Assembly: GCA_001045525.1 (NCBI GenBank)
Contig: LDWW01000011.1
Location: 61,231 to 125,230, forward strand
Length of the DNA stretch: 64,000 nt
Origin: Chitinispirillum alkaliphilum
GTDB taxonomy: Bacteria; Fibrobacterota; Chitinivibrionia; Chitinivibrionales; Chitinispirillaceae
Direction of reading: 5' to 3'
The translations under genes and the position numbers were made by a program. The notes under the pieces are model-generated. The model was not told where the DNA came from, did no database searches, and saw nothing but the letters and a program-made list of their open reading frames with translations. Below, one piece after another: positions 61,752 to 64,000 of this stretch (positions are counted from its first letter, which is position 1; each line of letters starts with the position of its first letter).

Positions 61752-64000
61752 TTATTTCCTCAGAAAACGAAGTTTTCTATTTGTTCGGAACAGCGGGTCT
61801 GAAATGCCATCCGGAGAAACTGCGAAATCATTATAACCTTCAAGATCCCACTCAGACGGGGGTAGACTTCCGGGATAAGAGTCAAAATATTGGTGTATAG
61901 TGATACCCCCATAGTATTCCAACAGATGCAATTGGTCCTCAACAAAACGATAACTAATACTGTCCCCGTCAACAATGAGATACCCACCTGATGTTCTGTA
62001 AGGCATCTGTTCAGTGTATATATCACCCAGGTTATAATATCCTGTCATTATACCATTATCTGAAAAACTTACAGCCATCGGAGATTCGCTGATAGTAAAA
62101 TCTTGAGAGCCTACCATATCTTGTTCAGCAAATCCCATTCTTGTAAGGATCCAGTTTCCAAACAGATCTGTCTGATCTCCTGAAGATACAGTTAATCTTG
62201 CAAAATCACTCTGGACCGTTCCACTACTGTTTGAGACGATACATCGGAATTGAGAACCGTTATTTAATGTGGTCGCAGTTACTGTAAAAGAACTTGATGT
62301 CGCACCAAAGATATCTGTTCCGTTTTTCTGCCATTGATAGGTGAGATCTTCACCTGTTGCGAAAACAGAAAAAGTAGCATCTTCCCCGCTTTCAACTGTA
62401 ATATCTGAGGGTTGAACAATTATTTGAGGAGCAGTGTTTTCTTTATTGTGCCATTCAGATGGAGGTAGATCTCCTGAATATCGGTCAAAATGCACATGCT
62501 CTACGTAGTCGTCAATTGAAAATGTCAGAAGTAATTGTCCCTGAACAAAATCATAACTGCTACTATCCCCGTTAACAATAATATACCCATCAGAGGTGCT
62601 GTAAGGCATCTGTTCTGTATAAATATCACCCCAGTAGTCATTTTCGTAATAAGTCAAAATCCCATTATCAGAGAAATTCACAGCTTCTGGAGATTCGCTG
62701 ATGGTAAAATTCTCTGTTTCTAAGTTAACATCACCATAGTAATATCGCACTTTTACCAAAACCCAGTTTCCAACCAGTTCATCTTCGTATTCTGAAGATG
62801 TTTGAACCGTCAATTTCGCAAAATCACTTAGGACAGTTCCCGCACTATTTGAGACGATACATCTGAATTGAGAACCGTTGTTTGATTTTGACGCAGTTAC
62901 TGTATAAACACTTGATGTTGCACCAACAATATCTGTCCCATCTTTCTGCCATTGAAAAGTGATATCATCACCTGTTGCAACAACAAAAAATGTTGCGGTA
63001 CCTCCGCTTTCGACTTTAACATCCGATGGTTGAGTCATAATTTGAGGAACAGCACTTTCCTTGTCCCATTCAGACGGAGGCAAATCTCCTGGATAACTGT
63101 CAAAAAACATGTGCTCTTCAATGCTGTGTTCGTCAAGATCATATGACATAATCAGGTGTAATTGATCGCTATCAAAGCTGTAGATTGCAGTTTCATACTC
63201 GGTAATAAGTTTACCCCCAGAAACAGTATAAGCAACTTTCTCTATCTCTATCCCATCATCAAATCTTTCATAATAGGTAACATTTCCATTACTGGAAAAA
63301 CTCATAGATAACGGAGATTCGCCATAAGTAAAAACTTCTGATTCTGATTCACCGTCAAAATTGTATTCAGTTCTTACCAAAATCCAGTTCCCAACAATGT
63401 CATTCTGATTTTCTGAAGATGTTAGTACTGTTAATGTTGCGGCGTTACTTTCAACTGTTCCAGCACTGTTTGAGACGATACATCTGAATTGAGAACCATT
63501 ATTTGATTTTGCAGCTGTTACAGTATACGAACTGTCAGTAGCCCCAGGAATATTTTTTCCGTTTTCCTGCCATTGATAGGTAAGATATTGTCCGGCAGCT
63601 TTCACAGAAAAGGTTATTGATTGTCCCTTTTCCACAATTTCACTTGATGGGTGATTTATTATTGAAGGCTCTGAAATTTCTTCATCAGTGATTTTTAACA
63701 AAGCTACTTCACTTACAGTTGTACCGTGATTATTAGTAACATGGCACACAAATTCTGCCCCATCGTCTTCAATATTTAATGGAGGAGTTGTGTACGAACT
63801 GGAATTTGCTCCAGGAATAGCAGTTCCATTTTTATACCACTGATAGGTCTGAGCACTACCAGATACTGTAATGGTAAATGTGGCTGAATCTCCGGGATTA
63901 ACAACCTGATCTACCGGCTGGATTTCTATTATCGGACTCTGTGTATATCCGGATCCAACAAGTGTGTCATCAGTGCAACTCAAAAAAGCTGTTACTAACA
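61752..64000 (-). CDS. Lipoprotein with repeated Ig-like and lipocalin-like domains (5' cut by window)
   Basis: The frame is open to the window edge, so the start is outside. The first visible residues (LVTAFLSCTDD) look like a lipobox with cysteine. At least 748 residues are seen. Four Ig-like domains (about residues 17-97, 104-186, 312-392 and 514-599, each with YQWQxxG and GSQFRCIVSNSAGTV) alternate with three lipocalin-like units (about 193-308, 400-512 and 605-720), each opening LVGNWxLV and closing YPGDLPPSEW. Units 2 and 3 and Ig 3 and 4 are highly alike, also at DNA level. The C-terminus is LFRTNRKLRFLRK. It is likely displayed on the cell surface for binding or adhesion; no enzymatic motif is visible. 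Confidence 0.8.
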   Translation of the reverse strand, partial: LVTAFLSCTDDTLVGSGYTQSPIIEIQPVDQVVNPGDSATFTITVSGSAQTYQWYKNGTAIPGANSSSYTTPPLNIEDDGAEFVCHVTNNHGTTVSEVALLKITDEEISEPSIINHPSSEIVEKGQSITFSVKAAGQYLTYQWQENGKNIPGATDSSYTVTAAKSNNGSQFRCIVSNSAGTVESNAATLTVLTSSENQNDIVGNWILVRTEYNFDGESESEVFTYGESPLSMSFSSNGNVTYYERFDDGIEIEKVAYTVSGGKLITEYETAIYSFDSDQLHLIMSYDLDEHSIEEHMFFDSYPGDLPPSEWDKESAVPQIMTQPSDVKVESGGTATFFVVATGDDITFQWQKDGTDIVGATSSVYTVTASKSNNGSQFRCIVSNSAGTVLSDFAKLTVQTSSEYEDELVGNWVLVKVRYYYGDVNLETENFTISESPEAVNFSDNGILTYYENDYWGDIYTEQMPYSTSDGYIIVNGDSSSYDFVQGQLLLTFSIDDYVEHVHFDRYSGDLPPSEWHNKENTAPQIIVQPSDITVESGEDATFSVFATGEDLTYQWQKNGTDIFGATSSSFTVTATTLNNGSQFRCIVSNSSGTVQSDFARLTVSSGDQTDLFGNWILTRMGFAEQDMVGSQDFTISESPMAVSFSDNGIMTGYYNLGDIYTEQMPYRTSGGYLIVDGDSISYRFVEDQLHLLEYYGGITIHQYFDSYPGSLPPSEWDLEGYNDFAVSPDGISDPLFRTNRKLRFLRK

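Overview
The window reads as chromosomal DNA from a diderm (Gram-negative) bacterium. It encodes lipid A synthesis (LpxA), outer-membrane beta-barrel proteins, a Wzi-like capsule porin, a CsgG-like protein and lipoproteins. A GH19 chitinase with duplicated chitin-binding modules, a GH8 glycanase with a type IX-like C-terminal sorting tail, and moderate G+C outside the surface-sugar genes would fit a polysaccharide-degrading member of the Fibrobacterota or a related FCB lineage. That assignment is inference, not proof.

Layout. (1) 1-10852: surface polysaccharide locus, visibly A+T-rich over about 0.6-6 kb: a cut glycosyltransferase, a Wzy-like polymerase, an IS30-family element wedged between convergent genes, then a minus-strand run of glycosyltransferase, small sugar-kinase-like protein, GT4 glycosyltransferase, WecB epimerase and heparinase II/III-fold protein, and a plus-strand Wzi-like outer-membrane protein. 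(2) 11450-12580: a DUF4143 AAA ATPase in a repeat-rich island. (3) 13007-21911: housekeeping and membrane genes, mostly plus strand (GT2, PurN, RNase HII, DUF1015, a flippase-like LPG-synthase membrane domain, MoxR, a TM1266-like regulator, an M50 protease with CBS domains). (4) 22035-29761: methyltransferases, the modular chitinase lipoprotein, a nitroreductase, a GH57 enzyme and a small-molecule kinase-like protein. (5) 29842-33035: minus-strand GnnA-GnnB-LpxA cluster, which predicts lipid A built on 2,3-diamino-2,3-dideoxyglucose with amide-linked chains. (6) 33181-33408: an acetyltransferase pseudogene. (7) 33495-36441: small exported proteins and PurE-PurK. (8) 36452-49510: minus-strand two-component pair, membrane nuclease-like protein, SbcC-SbcD, YciH, a CsgG/TPR protein, ICMT-like methyltransferase and CrtI-like desaturase. 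(9) 49624-49710: tRNA-Ser(CGA). (10) 50252-52442: a decayed island with a palindromic repeat, a truncated IS110 transposase and a dispersed intergenic repeat. (11) 52443-64000: GH8, a DUF116 pair, GFA, a membrane protein, a MutS-like ATPase, an alpha/beta hydrolase, a 388-bp MITE-like element, a methyltransferase, GrpB and a large Ig/lipocalin-like lipoprotein cut by the window edge.

Functionally the window is dominated by the cell envelope: making a surface glycan (region 1), a modified lipid A (region 5), exported glycan-active enzymes and adhesin-like proteins (chitinase, GH8, Ig protein). Purine genes (purN, purEK), RNase HII, SbcCD and YciH are ordinary core genes between them. No CRISPR array, prophage or complete known defence island was seen.
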